64,000 nucleotides of DNA from Saprospiraceae bacterium (GCA_016714765.1 JADKCF010000012.1:1-64000), one strand, 5' to 3'. Shown: positions 8,647-20,201, numbered from the stretch's first letter. Numbers and translations are program-made. Notes: a model not told the origin generated them from the sequence alone.

Positions 8647-9549
8647 TCAAAAAAACAATTCCTGAGCCAAACGGTAGGTATTGGCATGTGCTTCGATGAT
8701 ATCAGTAAGCCTGGGCGAATAACCACCACCCATACTGACTGCAATAGGGATTTGATTTTTTTTTGCCATTTGAAGTACATAACGATCCCTGTCCTTACAG
8801 CCTTCCAAGGTCATACTTAACCGACCAAGTTTGTCTGAATCCAGGACATCTACCCCCGACAGATAAAAAATAAAATCAGGCATGTGGTGGTCCAGCAATT
8901 TTGGTAGTGCCTCCTTAAGTATATGCAGATATGCAGTATCCTGAAGTCCATCCGGTAGACCGATATCCAGATCAGAATTTTCCTTGCGGGTAGGATAATT
9001 TTTTTCTCCATGCATAGAAAAAGTAAATACCCTCGAATCATTTTCAAATATTTTGGCTGTACCGTTGCCCTGATGAACATCCAGGTCTATGATGAGGATG
9101 CGACTCACCAGACGATGATGAAGCAGAAGATTAGCAGCAATGGCGATATCATTAAAAACACAAAACCCTTCGCCCCTATCAGCAAATGAATGATGTGTGC
9201 CGCCTGCTATATTCATCCCAATACCATGCTCAAAAGCAAATTTAGCAGCCAAATAAGTTCCATTGGCTATATGTTTGCCTCTGGAGACCAATTGATTTGT
9301 CATCGGGAAACCAATATTCCTGATTTCTTTGGGACTAAGTGCCTGGTTGTTGAGCTTCAGAAGATAATCTCTGTGATGGGTAAGGATAATATCTTCATCC
9401 TGCATGGGTTCCGGTTCGAAAAAATTTTCATGACTGACAGTGCCTTCGTATAAAAGCTGTTGTGGCAAAAGTTCATATTTCACCATAGGGAACCTGTGAC
9501 CTTCCGGCAGATTATACTTATATGTCGGAGACCAGGCTATCTTCAGCAT
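8647..9549 (-). CDS. Histone deacetylase family (class II-like) amidohydrolase
   Basis: 300 residues, typical for bacterial HDAC/AcuC/acetylpolyamine deacetylase relatives. The active-site pattern is intact: 'GGTHHSFADRGEGFCVFND' (about 116-134) with the His pair 119-120, 'IDLDVHQGNGT' (154-164) supplying the zinc ligands Asp157 and His159, and a third Asp in 'GVDVLDSDKLGRL'. No signal peptide is present, so it is cytoplasmic. Substrates of bacterial members include acetyl-lysine, acetylated polyamines and acetoin-related compounds; the sequence does not decide. It starts 5 bases after the end of the adhesin gene on the same strand, so read-through is possible, but functional linkage is unlikely. 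Confidence 0.9.
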   Translation of the reverse strand: MLKIAWSPTYKYNLPEGHRFPMVKYELLPQQLLYEGTVSHENFFEPEPMQDEDIILTHHRDYLLKLNNQALSPKEIRNIGFPMTNQLVSRGKHIANGTYLAAKFAFEHGIGMNIAGGTHHSFADRGEGFCVFNDIAIAANLLLHHRLVSRILIIDLDVHQGNGTAKIFENDSRVFTFSMHGEKNYPTRKENSDLDIGLPDGLQDTAYLHILKEALPKLLDHHMPDFIFYLSGVDVLDSDKLGRLSMTLEGCKDRDRYVLQMAKKNQIPIAVSMGGGYSPRLTDIIEAHANTYRLAQELFF

Positions 9550-9554
9550 TTACT

Positions 9555-12500
9555 TTATCTGATCAGTGTGACACTGCCTGAATATGAATCAGTGGTGGAT
9601 TTACCTTCTAATTGCAGTTCAATCAGAAACACAAATACTCCCGGCACTACTTCTTTACTGTCAAACAAACCCTGCCAACCATCTGCAGGGACATTGGCCG
9701 GTTTGTCTTTTGCAAGAAAAACGAGATTGCCCCATCTGTCATAAATTCTCATTGTCTTCACGGTAGCTTTCGCTTCACCGGGCAATTGGACATAAAATGC
9801 GTCATTGGCACCATCCCCATTAGGGCTGAAAATATTAGGAATAATGACCTCCGGTTTATTTACAGCTTCTATTGTAATCTGCTTTTGATCGGTGCAATCG
9901 TTGCCATACATGTAACTAAGTATATAAGTGGTCGTCTCAGTTGGAGAAGCTACCGGATTATAACAATCACTGCAACTAAGTGTCGATGATGGGTTCCACT
10001 GAAGGTTGTACAACACATTTGGTGGAGCTGTGGTAGTAATTTGCACCTGATCATCAGTAAGAGGTACCTGACTTAAGGTCACGACAGGCCCCTGAGAGTC
10101 CAAAACATTGACTGCTAGAGTATCTCTGCAACCTTCTGCTGTAACAACCACCAGATTATGATTGCCTTTGGAAATATTACTTTTGAAAGGCAAACTGGTA
10201 GCACCGGGTACTTTATTGCCGTCTATAAAGAATTCATATGGCCCTGGGTGAGATGCGAGATTGATGATGAGCTCAGGTTCTGTACCATCACATTTGTATC
10301 CCAATATCTGTGAAAAACTAAATTCTGAAAAATTCAGCTGCACATTGACAATACTGTCGCATCCATTGCTCGATGCACCGGACAAAACGACCTGACCTGA
10401 TGGATTGGTTCGTGAAAATACCTGATTTCCGACTTTGTACGTATAGCTCGAAGCACAGGTAGCGTATGTGTAATTACTCATCTGTCCCGGAACAAAACTC
10501 AGGTTGACCGACACTAAACTGTCACAACCGTTGATCGCTTGTCCGGGTAGTTTCACCATACCTGTCGGATTGGACTTATTAAAAGTCACATTCCCTACTG
10601 CGACTTTATAGGTATCATCACAAGTCACTGTATTGATCTTAAACACTGGGGTATTTAAATATGTTATAGACACACTTACGATACTATCGCATCCAAAAAC
10701 ACTTGCACCTGTCAATGTGACTGATCCTGCAGGTTTGGCCTTTGAGAAGGTTTGACTTCCTACAGTGAAAGTAGCTGTAGTGTCACAGGTTTTATTGACA
10801 AAATTACCTGTAGAGAAAGTGCTGAATTTGAGATCTACGGAAACAAGGCTATCACATCCTGCCTTGTTTTTCAGCAATACCTGGCCTTTGGGATTGGATT
10901 TATTAAAGGTAGTTGTACCTACTTTGATAGTAAGATTTTGATCACATGTGGTTGTATTAATGTTTGTAGTTGGCGATGGATTATTAAAAGTCAGATTGAC
11001 TGAAATAAGACTATCACATTGCGTAGCATTCTGGGATGCGACTATTGTGGTGCCCGTTGGCTTGGTTTCAGAATAAACATCTGAACCGATAATCAAAACA
11101 TCGCCTTTACACAATGATTTTGAGATTTGTCGTTTTGGCAATGGTTTGGTTGTAAAAGTAAGGGTCTGATTGTAATCAAATGTACATCCCGTACCTGTTA
11201 ATACCAGACTGTCAATTTTGATGCTGTAATTGATTCCCAAAGGCAGGTTATTAAAATCAAAAGGTCCTGTCGCTTTTGCACAAAGTGTCTGCATGGGTGA
11301 GCCTGTGGCTGGAATGGTCACCGATTTTTTATACACTTGTCCACCTGATCCTATGACCGACAGGTATACAACAGACCCTGAACCCGCTGTATTGTTCAGA
11401 TTAAAGCTGGTACAATCATTTTCGCATATGTCGGTCACCGGTGAAAGCATCAGGTTTGGTTTTGGTGTCTTTGTGAGCGTGAGAATGGCTTCATCTTTTG
11501 GACACGTGATACCATCACCTACAACATAGGTAAAAATATAAGTAGAAGGCGCTCCCGTTATAAATATGCCATTGGGGACTAAGACCCCATTGAGATAATA
11601 GGACCCACCGGAAGAAGCTCCTGAGCTCAGATAGTCTGAAAGCATGATGGTTTCGCCTTCACAGTATTTTGCTCCGGTCTGATCACTACCGGCAGTTACG
11701 GATGCTGCCAGGGTAATATTTAAATAGGCAGTATCCGCTTTACATGGACTTTGGTTGGTCACCTTGTAAGCAAAACTATAGTTGCCTGCCGCCAGACCCG
11801 TAGTATTCCACATTGTACCTGTCAAACCGCTTACGTTATTTATATTAACTATAGTCCCACCGGTGTTGGTGGTATTAACAAGGCTAATGAGGTCTACCGT
11901 ACTACCCAGACAAAGTGTCGAATTGCCATCTGTACCTGCACTTATAAAAGGCGCAATGGTAATCCCCAGTGTAGATGTGTCCGCAGGACATCCATCAGCT
12001 GCTATTATGTATGAAAAATTATAGCTTCCTGCAGCCAATCCTGACAAATTGACTTTGGTCAAATCTGATAAATCCACAGCTGTACCAGCCGGAATTGTCC
12101 ACGTACCTCCGCCATCTGCCTGACCTATCAATGCAGAAAAACTGACAGTAGATATATTTCCTTCGCACAATGCCAGCGTATTGTTATTTCCGGCATTGTT
12201 GGGTTTTGATATATTAAATGTGATTTTTGCTGTATCCTGACCACAAGCAGGGTCGCTGAGTATATAATTGAATACACTTGACCCCACAGCCAACGTATTG
12301 AGATCATAAGCTGAGGGATTGGGTACATTGGTATTATTCAGTTTCCAGATACCTCCTATAGTATGTCCCGGGCTTAAATATGTATTTAAATCTACCATCT
12401 GGGCTCCAGTAATACAAAGGCTTTGAGCAGAATTTGCCCCTGCATTAAATGAACTTACTACAATAGTAACATTTAATGGTAGGGCACAAGATCCGGGATT

Positions 12501-15002
12501 GACGGTAAATGTAAGTGTGTAACTACCTACTCCCGTCGTCATAGGATTGAATACAGTGATAGGTCCTCCTCCTAACGTCCATGTACCAGAAAAACCACTT
12601 ACTGTAGTGGGCAAAACTATAGGCGGGCTACTTACACATGTAGGGCCCAAAGCTGGCGGTGTCAATGTAACTAACGGTATGACCTCGATGGATGTGGTCA
12701 TAGGATTAAAACATGGATCAAAAGGTGTAAAGATCAATGGATAAATACCCGATGGTGCCGAAGGGTTGAAGGTATTGTTTACTACTTGATTATTACCTGA
12801 CCAGGTACCGGTTTCTCCACCTACGGTATTTCCCAAATCCAATATTGCACTGCCTGTAGAGCATTGATTGGGAAATGTGACAGGAGTAAGGGTGGTATTC
12901 GGTGCAACTATAATATTGGTGGTATTTGCGCTGAAACATGTGGACGATCCTGTAGGAGTAAAAGTAAGTGTAAATGTACCTGTGGCTGTGATATTGAATA
13001 CATTGCCGCTTAAAAAAGGACTGCCTGACCAAACGCCGGTGACGCCACCCTGATTATTGCTCAAGGTATAAGTACTCTCGCCCAGACAAGTAGTGGCTAT
13101 TGGCGAAGGTAATGGAACAGGTCCCGCTGTACTTATCACTACGTTAACTGTAACCGGTAGAGCACAAAGCCCTGGATTTGGGGTAAAAGTAATGGGGTAA
13201 CTACCCTGAGCAAATCCTGCCGGATTAAATTGGGTTCCGCCACCGGCAACTCCTGATCCTGACCACGATCCGGCATTACCACTTATTGAGCCCGGCAATG
13301 ATATAAGAGGACCATTGACACAGGATGCAAAATCAGAAAAGGAGAGCACTTCCGGAACTTGAAGTATCAATGTAACAGGTACAACATTGGTACAACCGTT
13401 GGGGCTCGTGACTTGTGCGTATACTGTATTGTTACCGGATGAAAAAGCACCTGGCGTAGCTATAGGGTTGGTGGCAGCCATATTGGTAAACCAGCTGACT
13501 GTATTGACTGCGATATTATTTTTTACAATGTTATCTACAGATGTCAAATCAAATATTTCGCTGCCATTCTGATCCAGATCGCAAAGGGACAGTGATGCAT
13601 TGCTTGCCGGAGGTGCCGTCGTGATAATAACAGACAGGGTACCCGGACTACCCACTGTTCCATTCTGACAAAGGCCTGAGGTAGCAGTGATACCTAATAA
13701 TGATAATGAATAGGTGCCTGCCGGAACAAAAGTAGGAATATTGACTGTATTGGTGGCTGCATCATATGGTGTGCCATTGTTAAGACATAGGGTAAGAACA
13801 GTGGATGTAGTCGCACCTATAATGGTAAAAGGAAGGTTAAAAAATGGGCCTGCGACCATGCTCATATCCAGATTATAAGTACCGCTGCCTCCACTAAGCT
13901 GAAAAGTAACCTGACCACACTGCCCCGGGCATAATACCGGTGATCCAGATAAATTTCCTGTTGGGCTACTGCTGACTGTCACATTGATAGTACCAGGTAA
14001 GGCGCATTGATTTGGGCCAGGCGTAAAAGTAAGTGTAAATGTACCCGGGCCTGCAGTAGCAGGGTTAAACTGATTACCAGTCACTCCGGTTCCCGACCAT
14101 GTACCATTGATGCCACTTTGAGTTGTATTGAGTGCAAAAACACCACCTGCTGTACAAAAAGGTCCAGCAGGAGTCAAGGCAGGTACTGTTGGTACATTGA
14201 CCGTAACTGTCATAGTAGCTGATGTACCGCATTGTCCGGGATTGGGTGCGAAGGTGTACATGGTTGTGGTCTGGTTGTTTTCAGCCGGACTCCATGTACC
14301 TGAAATTCCATTTGTAGAGGTAGTAGGCAGCGTAAAACTGCCTCCCTGACAGATGGCTGGCAATTGGGTGAAGTTGGTGGTGACTATATTATTGACTGTG
14401 ACTGTCATCATGGCCGGTACAGCACATGGATGAGCCGGGTCATTGGGTGTGAAGGTGTACTGAGTTGTCATATTGGTATTGATAGCGGGAGACCAGCTGC
14501 CCATGATACCATTATCGGAAGTGCCTGGCAATGTAAAACTCCCCCCTGCACAGATAGGACCTACTTGCGTAAATGTGGGTGTTTCGTTCATATTGACTGT
14601 AACTGTCATCAAAGCTGTAACAGCACATGGATGAGCCGGGTCATTGGGAGTAAAAGTGTACTGAGTCGTCATGCTGGTATTGATAGCGGGAGACCAGCTG
14701 CCCATGATACCATTATCGGAAGTGCCTGGCAATGTAAAACTCCCCCCTGCACAGATAGGACTTACCTGAGTAAATGTGGGTGTTTCGTTCATATTGACTG
14801 TGACCGACATCGTGACAGGCACAGCACATGGAAATAAGGCAGTATTTGGGTTAAATGTATATAAAGTAGTCATGTTGGTGTTGATAGCCGGAGACCAGCT
14901 ACCACTGATACCATTGTTGGAGGTACCAGGCAAGGTAAAACTTACACCTGTACAGATAGGACTTACCTGTGTAAAGTCAGGTATCTCAGCAGGCACCACC
15001 AT
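9555..15002 (-). CDS. Giant repeat adhesin with T9SS type B sorting domain (5' end damaged)
   Basis: An open stretch of 1815 codons, rich in Thr, Gly, Pro, Asn and paired Cys. From N to C it shows four 67-residue units ('FTLPGTSDNGIMGSWSPAIN' type), many related PKD/SprB-like units ending 'GTWSGTGVTGNQFNPATAG', then five about 50-residue units with 'GCDSLVSVNL' or 'GCDSIVSVSI', and finally a gliding-motility/CHU_C type B domain: 'PNIFSPNGDGANDAFYV', 'RIYDRWGNLVF', 'PGVFVFLIEL', ending 'SGSVTLIR'. Such proteins are exported by T9SS and act as cell-surface adhesins. The apparent start is not real: coding of the same type continues upstream in other frames (see 15003-16306). The many plus-strand open frames here are shadows. 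Confidence 0.9.
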   Translation of the reverse strand: MVVPAEIPDFTQVSPICTGVSFTLPGTSNNGISGSWSPAINTNMTTLYTFNPNTALFPCAVPVTMSVTVNMNETPTFTQVSPICAGGSFTLPGTSDNGIMGSWSPAINTSMTTQYTFTPNDPAHPCAVTALMTVTVNMNETPTFTQVGPICAGGSFTLPGTSDNGIMGSWSPAINTNMTTQYTFTPNDPAHPCAVPAMMTVTVNNIVTTNFTQLPAICQGGSFTLPTTSTNGISGTWSPAENNQTTTMYTFAPNPGQCGTSATMTVTVNVPTVPALTPAGPFCTAGGVFALNTTQSGINGTWSGTGVTGNQFNPATAGPGTFTLTFTPGPNQCALPGTINVTVSSSPTGNLSGSPVLCPGQCGQVTFQLSGGSGTYNLDMSMVAGPFFNLPFTIIGATTSTVLTLCLNNGTPYDAATNTVNIPTFVPAGTYSLSLLGITATSGLCQNGTVGSPGTLSVIITTAPPASNASLSLCDLDQNGSEIFDLTSVDNIVKNNIAVNTVSWFTNMAATNPIATPGAFSSGNNTVYAQVTSPNGCTNVVPVTLILQVPEVLSFSDFASCVNGPLISLPGSISGNAGSWSGSGVAGGGTQFNPAGFAQGSYPITFTPNPGLCALPVTVNVVISTAGPVPLPSPIATTCLGESTYTLSNNQGGVTGVWSGSPFLSGNVFNITATGTFTLTFTPTGSSTCFSANTTNIIVAPNTTLTPVTFPNQCSTGSAILDLGNTVGGETGTWSGNNQVVNNTFNPSAPSGIYPLIFTPFDPCFNPMTTSIEVIPLVTLTPPALGPTCVSSPPIVLPTTVSGFSGTWTLGGGPITVFNPMTTGVGSYTLTFTVNPGSCALPLNVTIVVSSFNAGANSAQSLCITGAQMVDLNTYLSPGHTIGGIWKLNNTNVPNPSAYDLNTLAVGSSVFNYILSDPACGQDTAKITFNISKPNNAGNNNTLALCEGNISTVSFSALIGQADGGGTWTIPAGTAVDLSDLTKVNLSGLAAGSYNFSYIIAADGCPADTSTLGITIAPFISAGTDGNSTLCLGSTVDLISLVNTTNTGGTIVNINNVSGLTGTMWNTTGLAAGNYSFAYKVTNQSPCKADTAYLNITLAASVTAGSDQTGAKYCEGETIMLSDYLSSGASSGGSYYLNGVLVPNGIFITGAPSTYIFTYVVGDGITCPKDEAILTLTKTPKPNLMLSPVTDICENDCTSFNLNNTAGSGSVVYLSVIGSGGQVYKKSVTIPATGSPMQTLCAKATGPFDFNNLPLGINYSIKIDSLVLTGTGCTFDYNQTLTFTTKPLPKRQISKSLCKGDVLIIGSDVYSETKPTGTTIVASQNATQCDSLISVNLTFNNPSPTTNINTTTCDQNLTIKVGTTTFNKSNPKGQVLLKNKAGCDSLVSVDLKFSTFSTGNFVNKTCDTTATFTVGSQTFSKAKPAGSVTLTGASVFGCDSIVSVSITYLNTPVFKINTVTCDDTYKVAVGNVTFNKSNPTGMVKLPGQAINGCDSLVSVNLSFVPGQMSNYTYATCASSYTYKVGNQVFSRTNPSGQVVLSGASSNGCDSIVNVQLNFSEFSFSQILGYKCDGTEPELIINLASHPGPYEFFIDGNKVPGATSLPFKSNISKGNHNLVVVTAEGCRDTLAVNVLDSQGPVVTLSQVPLTDDQVQITTTAPPNVLYNLQWNPSSTLSCSDCYNPVASPTETTTYILSYMYGNDCTDQKQITIEAVNKPEVIIPNIFSPNGDGANDAFYVQLPGEAKATVKTMRIYDRWGNLVFLAKDKPANVPADGWQGLFDSKEVVPGVFVFLIELQLEGKSTTDSYSGSVTLIR
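14370..14972 (-). repeat. Three tandem 201-bp repeats within the adhesin gene
   Basis: The string GACCAGCT recurs at 14491, 14692 and 14893, an exact 201-base period (67 codons). The two units at 14370-14771 are nearly identical in DNA, while the first-translated unit (14772-14972) and a fourth one at about 14190-14369 are diverged. Each unit encodes a Cys-bounded beta module with 'GSFTLPGTS' and 'YTFTPNDPAHPCA'. Confidence 0.85.
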
Positions 15003-16306
15003 AGCTACTTCAGTATGAGGTCAGGCAAGGACCTTTGTTATATTGCACTGTATAGGAACTGCCTGCAACCCCACCGGTAATGACTCCGGTAAGTGAATTG
15101 ATAATAACTCCACCGCCAGGATTGGGCATAAAAGAAAAAGTTCCACCGGAAGTAGCAATAGATGTGGGTCCATTGGTAGCTCCCGCACAAAAATCAGGGA
15201 ATGTAAAGGTGGCATCCTGGAGTGGATTGACGGTTATAGAAAACATCAAAGGAGTTCCAGGACATGAACCTTGCGGTGTGACAGTAATGATACCCACTTG
15301 TTGATTGGTTACATTTGCAGATGTAAACTTGATGTTGTCAGGCTCCATGCACCAGCCCATGACGACTATTATAGTCGTAAATCAGATGTTACCGCGCAAT
15401 ACTGTCAAAGGGGCAAACTAGATTTGATTGCCAGCACATACTGTAATGTCAGTGTGATGATCTAATGGGCGCAGGAGTAGCTGTAAAAATGTCATCTGTT
15501 CCAGAAGCTACCGTACAATTAGGATAAGCCCGTGATCCTGTATAAGCCATTACTACTATTGGTCGGCATAATTCAGGAGTTTCAGACGCAATACAAATTG
15601 TTATGTGTAAATTTAGATTAAAGGACAGCTGTTCCACCTTGAAGATGCCGGACCATACAACCATTAATTCCACATTTCATGGTAACATACGATGCAGGCT
15701 GCACTCCATTTTGGGTGCGATTGAACCAAATTATGAAATAAAACCATTTCATGACAGCTTTATTGAACCAAATATACCCTTGGTCTGTAAAGTATTAGCA
15801 TTTATTCCATTAACTGTCCAATTACCAAATCATCAACAGTCTTTCCATGTACATATATAAATTACATAAAAAAGGTCCTACATTAACTGAATAAAAAATT
15901 ACATATTAGTTCATGACCCTGATCTATAAGTGTTGCAAAACTACCATTGAATTTGATTGACAGGAGAATCCATCTTCAATAGAAATTAAGTTTGGAACCT
16001 GTCAAAATTGCAGAATAAATTAGAAAACGTTACATCCACAAATGCGCTGAAATATTAGGACGAATAACTGAATTAATACGAATTAAAATCTACATCCATT
16101 AAAAATATAATTGTTTACATCAATATTCTGAATCTGAAATATCATCAGAATTAAACCAAAGTAAGAAGTTCATCCTCCGCAAATTCCTTAACTTGCTGTC
16201 CAACAAGCATCAATACACCTTCTAAAGGGGCATTGTGCAACAGTAAACTTGTTTATCCTGAAAGATATATTAATGAAACAAAAACAATGGATATTAAAAA
16301 CTTCAT
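15003..16306 (-). pseudogene. Broken 5' part of the adhesin gene
   Basis: Adhesin-type coding continues upstream of 15002 but in pieces. Frame 15010-15360 encodes 116 residues of the same repeat style ('TVTPQGSCPGTPLMFSITV', 'FPDFCAGATNGPTS'). Frame 15449-15673 adds 'SETPELCRPIVVMAYTGSRA' and 'SGTDDIFTATPAP'. Between and beyond them every frame is stopped. At 16306-16256 an ATG opens a convincing signal peptide, 'MKFLISIVFVSLIYLSG', immediately followed by TAA. The whole locus therefore looks like the secretion signal and first about 430 codons of the adhesin with many indels. From 15680 to 16250 no module is recognisable. Either the gene is decaying or this stretch is poorly sequenced; the lesion density is far above that elsewhere in the window. 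Confidence 0.6.
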
Positions 16307-16330
16307 AACTCAATTTTAGTAAATAAAACT

Positions 16331-17630
16331 TCAATTTCTAAACTCATACTTTCCTACTTCCTTCCCCTCCGAATTTTTGAATAATACATTTAACTGCCTG
16401 TTCTTCTTATCTCCATTGACATTAAAAACAGCAAAATTCCTGATCCCTATCATGCTGCCGGGTACCCTGAGGGTATTGGGTTCACTGCTATGGTCTGTGG
16501 TGCCTGATGTAATAGCCGAAGATGTCACATCATAATATATGTTTCCTTTAGCTGTTTGGAGTCTGGAGATTTCAGAGTGATGACGATCACCTGTAAGAAA
16601 TATCACACCTTTTATGTCATTATCATCCAAAAACTGAATGATTTCCTCGCGCTCAGCTTTGTAATTGGCAAAATTTTCATACCCGACGAAATCACTCAAA
16701 AACTGACCTCCCACAGCCACGAACTTAAAAGAAGCCTCACTTGACAATAAAGCTTCTTTGAGCCAGTATTTTTGCTGCTCTCCGAGGATGGTTCCGTTTT
16801 CCTTGTCCACCGTTCTGTACCATCGGTCATCCAGCATAAAAAACTGACAATCGTTCCATTTAAAACTACTTGTCACCCCTTCAGTATGCCCTGCTCCGTA
16901 GCTCTCTGATGGCCAGAAATCCCGAAATGCATCAAGAGAGTGTTGTTTCAGTTCATATGTCCAGTCTGAGTCATTGGGGCCATAGTCATGGTCATCCCAT
17001 ATTGCATAATGTGGCTGCGTTGCCAAAAATGACTGCAATGCAGGAAATGACCTTGTATGTGACTGTCTGTGATAAATACCTGCCCTACTCTCGAAGTCAC
17101 CTTCACGGAGATAAGTGTTGTCTCCCAACCAAACCATAAAATCCGGTTTCGAATCATACATATGCTTTATGATCTCATACTCCCCTCCATAAGGTTTGCC
17201 CGGTCTGTCATAACTGGGTTCATTGACATAAAACATGACCCCGCCATGAATGAAAATCTGGAGGGTCCGACCTGTACTGCCAGTGGGCCTGGGTTTTGAA
17301 TTCGGTGGGATATCCGAATGTCAATATCTTCTCATTGATATATGTCCTGTATTCGTAGACTGTACCCGGCATAAGCTCAGAAACATGAACACTTGCAGTA
17401 TGACCGTCATCTTTTTTAGCCACAACCGTTTCTGATAAAGTATAGGATGACTTACTGCCCTTGACCCTATAGTCAAATCTCACCTTGGCATCCTCCTTTG
17501 TCTGCACCCATAATGTGGCATCCCTGAGTGTAACAGGCCCCAGCATAGGCCCACTCTGCAGCAGGCTTTGCTGACTGTAAGTTGCCTGGCCCAGTACCAG
17601 TAAAACCACAATAATCATCCAACTTCTCAT
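16331..17630 (-). CDS. PhoD-like alkaline phosphatase (two frameshifts)
   Basis: Reading from 17630: signal peptide 'MRSWMIIVVLLVLGQATYSQ', a beta-sandwich domain ('LRDATLWVQTKEDAKVRFDY'), then the PhoD metallophosphatase domain with 'FMVWLGDNTYLREGDF', 'YAIWDDHDYGPNDSD' (metal-binding Asp/His), 'FFMLDDRWYR', and 'VIFLTGDRHHSE'. The frame is broken around 17230-17256: adding one base to the A4 runs (T4 on the coding strand) at 17253-17256 and 17230-17233 reads 'DPPDFSFMAGSCFYVNEPS' straight through. With those repaired the protein has about 434 residues, normal for secreted PhoD enzymes, which are phosphomono/diesterases of the periplasm or surface. No sorting domain is visible at the C-terminus ('EVGKYEFRN'). 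The enzyme would release phosphate from organic esters. Confidence 0.85.
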
Positions 17631-17763
17631 AACTAATACAGTTTAATCTGAATCTTTAATTGCACATGCTTGCGTGGGGTCAACACAATTTTAGTAATAC
17701 AATTCATTCAACAAAACTAATAGGATAAATTTAATATCAAATTATTTACAAATTATTTTTACA

Positions 17764-20201
17764 TTAAGGCTTAATATCCTTCTTTCTATTTTTCACATAC
17801 TTTTCCATCCACTGGTCCTGTTCCCACAACATATGCAAAATCGATTCTCTTGCAGCATATCCATGACTTTCTTTAGGCAGTATGACTAGTCTGGCAGTAG
17901 CACCCAGTCCTTTCAGCGCATTAAAATATCGCTCACTCTGCAGTGTGTGTGTACCTGCGTTGTTGTCTTCTTCGCCATGAATAAGGAGCAAAGGATGTTT
18001 CATTTTGTCTGCGTGCTGAAATGGAGACATGGCATCATATACTTCGGGCGCTTCCCAGTAATTGCGTTCTTCTGATTGAAATCCAAAAGGCGTCAAAGTC
18101 CTGTTGTATGCTCCACTTCTAGCGATACCTGCTGCAAAAAGATCTGAATGTGTCAATAAATTGGCAGTCATAAATGCACCATATGAATGGCCTCCTACAG
18201 CCACTCTGTTTCGATCTATATATCCGAGATTATCTACTGCATCTATAGCGGCTTTAGCATTGGCTACTAATTGTGGAATAAAAGTATCATTTGGCTCATT
18301 TTTGCCTTCTCCTACGATAGGAAATGAAGCATCATCCAGCACAACATAGCCTTTGGTCAACCAGTATAAAGGTGAACCATAAAATGGAAATGTAAATTCA
18401 TTGGCATTGGATGTGACCTGCCCTGCGCTGGCTTTATCTTTAAACTCAGTGGGATAAGCCCACATCACCATGGGCATTTTGTCTTTTTTATTTTTGTCAT
18501 AGCCTACAGGAAGATACAATGTTGCAGATAATTCCACTCCATCAGGCCTTTGGTATTTTATGACTTCCTTGTGTACATTCTCCAGTAGTTTGAATGGATT
18601 GGCGTTGGAGGTCATCTGGGTCAGCGATGGTTTGAATATATTGCGAATATAATAATTGGGGTATTCATTTTTGGATTCCAACCTCGTAAGATATATACCT
18701 TTTTTAGCATCGATGGAAGAAACCACCTGTTCCAGCCTTGTTTTTTCAGTGCTTTGATAAATTCTCTTTTTAGAAAAATCACTCAGCTGATAACTATCCA
18801 CAAAAGGAAATTTGCCTTCCGGCGTATACCCATCACCGATCATATAGACTTGCCCATTTATGATGTCCAGGGTATTGAGATTGTATTTATTGCGTTGTGT
18901 CACAAATGAGCCCGGGTCTGCATAATTGTCCTGTTCATTGCGCTCATTGAACAATCGGGGGTTTGAATTGGCTTCAGAAGGGTTGAAAATCAGTGTTCTG
19001 GCATTTCGGGTATTCCACCATCGTTCGTTGATGATAGCCACTTCGTCATTTCCCCATTGTATTCCGGCATATCGTTCCTTTGTTTTTAACAACAACTTGG
19101 GTTGTCCATCGAATGGTGCATCCAGTGTATAGACAGCATCTCTTTCTGCTACAGTGATGGCCGGATCTCCTCCATCGAGTGCTTCAGCCCAATATAAGGT
19201 GGCAGGTTTGTCAGCCCGCCATTGGAGACTTCGCGGCCCCTTGCGAACAGCCATAAATCCTTTGGGGAGTTCTTCTGTCAATGGTATACTCAGGATAGTC
19301 TTGACCATCGTGCCATTCTTGTCCAGTATGTGTATATCTGTAGGAAATCTGTCGAATGTGACAATATATGAAAATGGCTTTTTCAATTCATAACAGAGCA
19401 GGTAATTACCATCAGGTGAAAAACTTAGCCCGATATGCATAGCTTTGCTTCTAAAAGGACTTACGGTACCGTCTATCCCTACCCTGATGATTTCGGAAGT
19501 AAGCAGATTTTCGAAATTCTCTTCGTCTACCCTATTTTTTAGCAGGTCCTGATAGGTTCTGTTTTGGGCTTTTTGACCATCATTTTCAGTGATCACCGGA
19601 CCTGAAGGTGTCGCCATTCTGCTGTCTGACAATGGCTTTCTATCCTTTACGAGGGAGGTCACGAGCAAACTTTTATCATCCTTTGCCCATACAAACGGAT
19701 TGCCGGTATTGGCATTTAAGTGGGCATCTGTGAGGCGTTGTACCTTACATTGTTCTACATGGAGCAACCACAACTCCACCCCATCTTTTACAGTATTGGT
19801 AAATGCCATCATAGACTGGTTATTCGACCATACGAGATTAGAGATTTTTGCATCAGTTGGCAACCCTTCTATTTTTTTCTCTTTTCCACTGCGGACATCC
19901 AGGACTCGTAGATTAAAAAAATAAGTCTGCCGACTTTGGCTATTGGTCAGAGGATTGATGCGGAGGCCTGCGAGTTTCATTTCGGGTGCAGAAATCTCAT
20001 CTATACTTTTGTAAGCATTTCTATACATCAGCACGGCTGTGGAGGCATCATTATTTAGTCTGATAGCAGGGCAGGTGTAGCATCTGCCAGACCCAGGATG
20101 ATGTCATCCGGTTTTTGGTAAGGAAAATCCGACTGGGCGTTTCCATAATAAATATTAAAAAGCATACACAAAATAAAACTTTGACAAAATCTCAACTTCA
20201 T
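17764..20201 (-). CDS. S9 family prolyl-oligopeptidase-like peptidase, secreted (one frameshift)
   Basis: Starts at 20201 with signal peptide 'MKLRFCQSFILCMLFNIYYG' ... 'NAQ'. An N-terminal beta-propeller region (for example 'WSNNQSMMAFTNTVKDGVEL', 'LSFSPDGNYLLCYEL') is followed by a C-terminal alpha/beta-hydrolase domain with nucleophile 'GGHSYGAFM', acid 'LLIHGEEDNNAG' and His in 'LPKESHGYAA'. It most resembles S9 peptidases annotated as glutamyl endopeptidases in plants and bacteria. The frame breaks at GGG 20069-20071 (CCC in the coding strand); one more C gives 'ADATPAPAIRLNNDASTAV' and joins the signal peptide to the body, about 813 residues in all. It would act in the periplasm on peptides. 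A -7 promoter element precedes it by about 40 bases. Confidence 0.88.

Noticed and set aside
10752..15018. Many plus-strand open frames of 60-160 codons across the adhesin gene
   Set aside because: They are antisense shadows of a low-stop, repeat-rich coding sequence; none has family resemblance or ribosome-binding signals.
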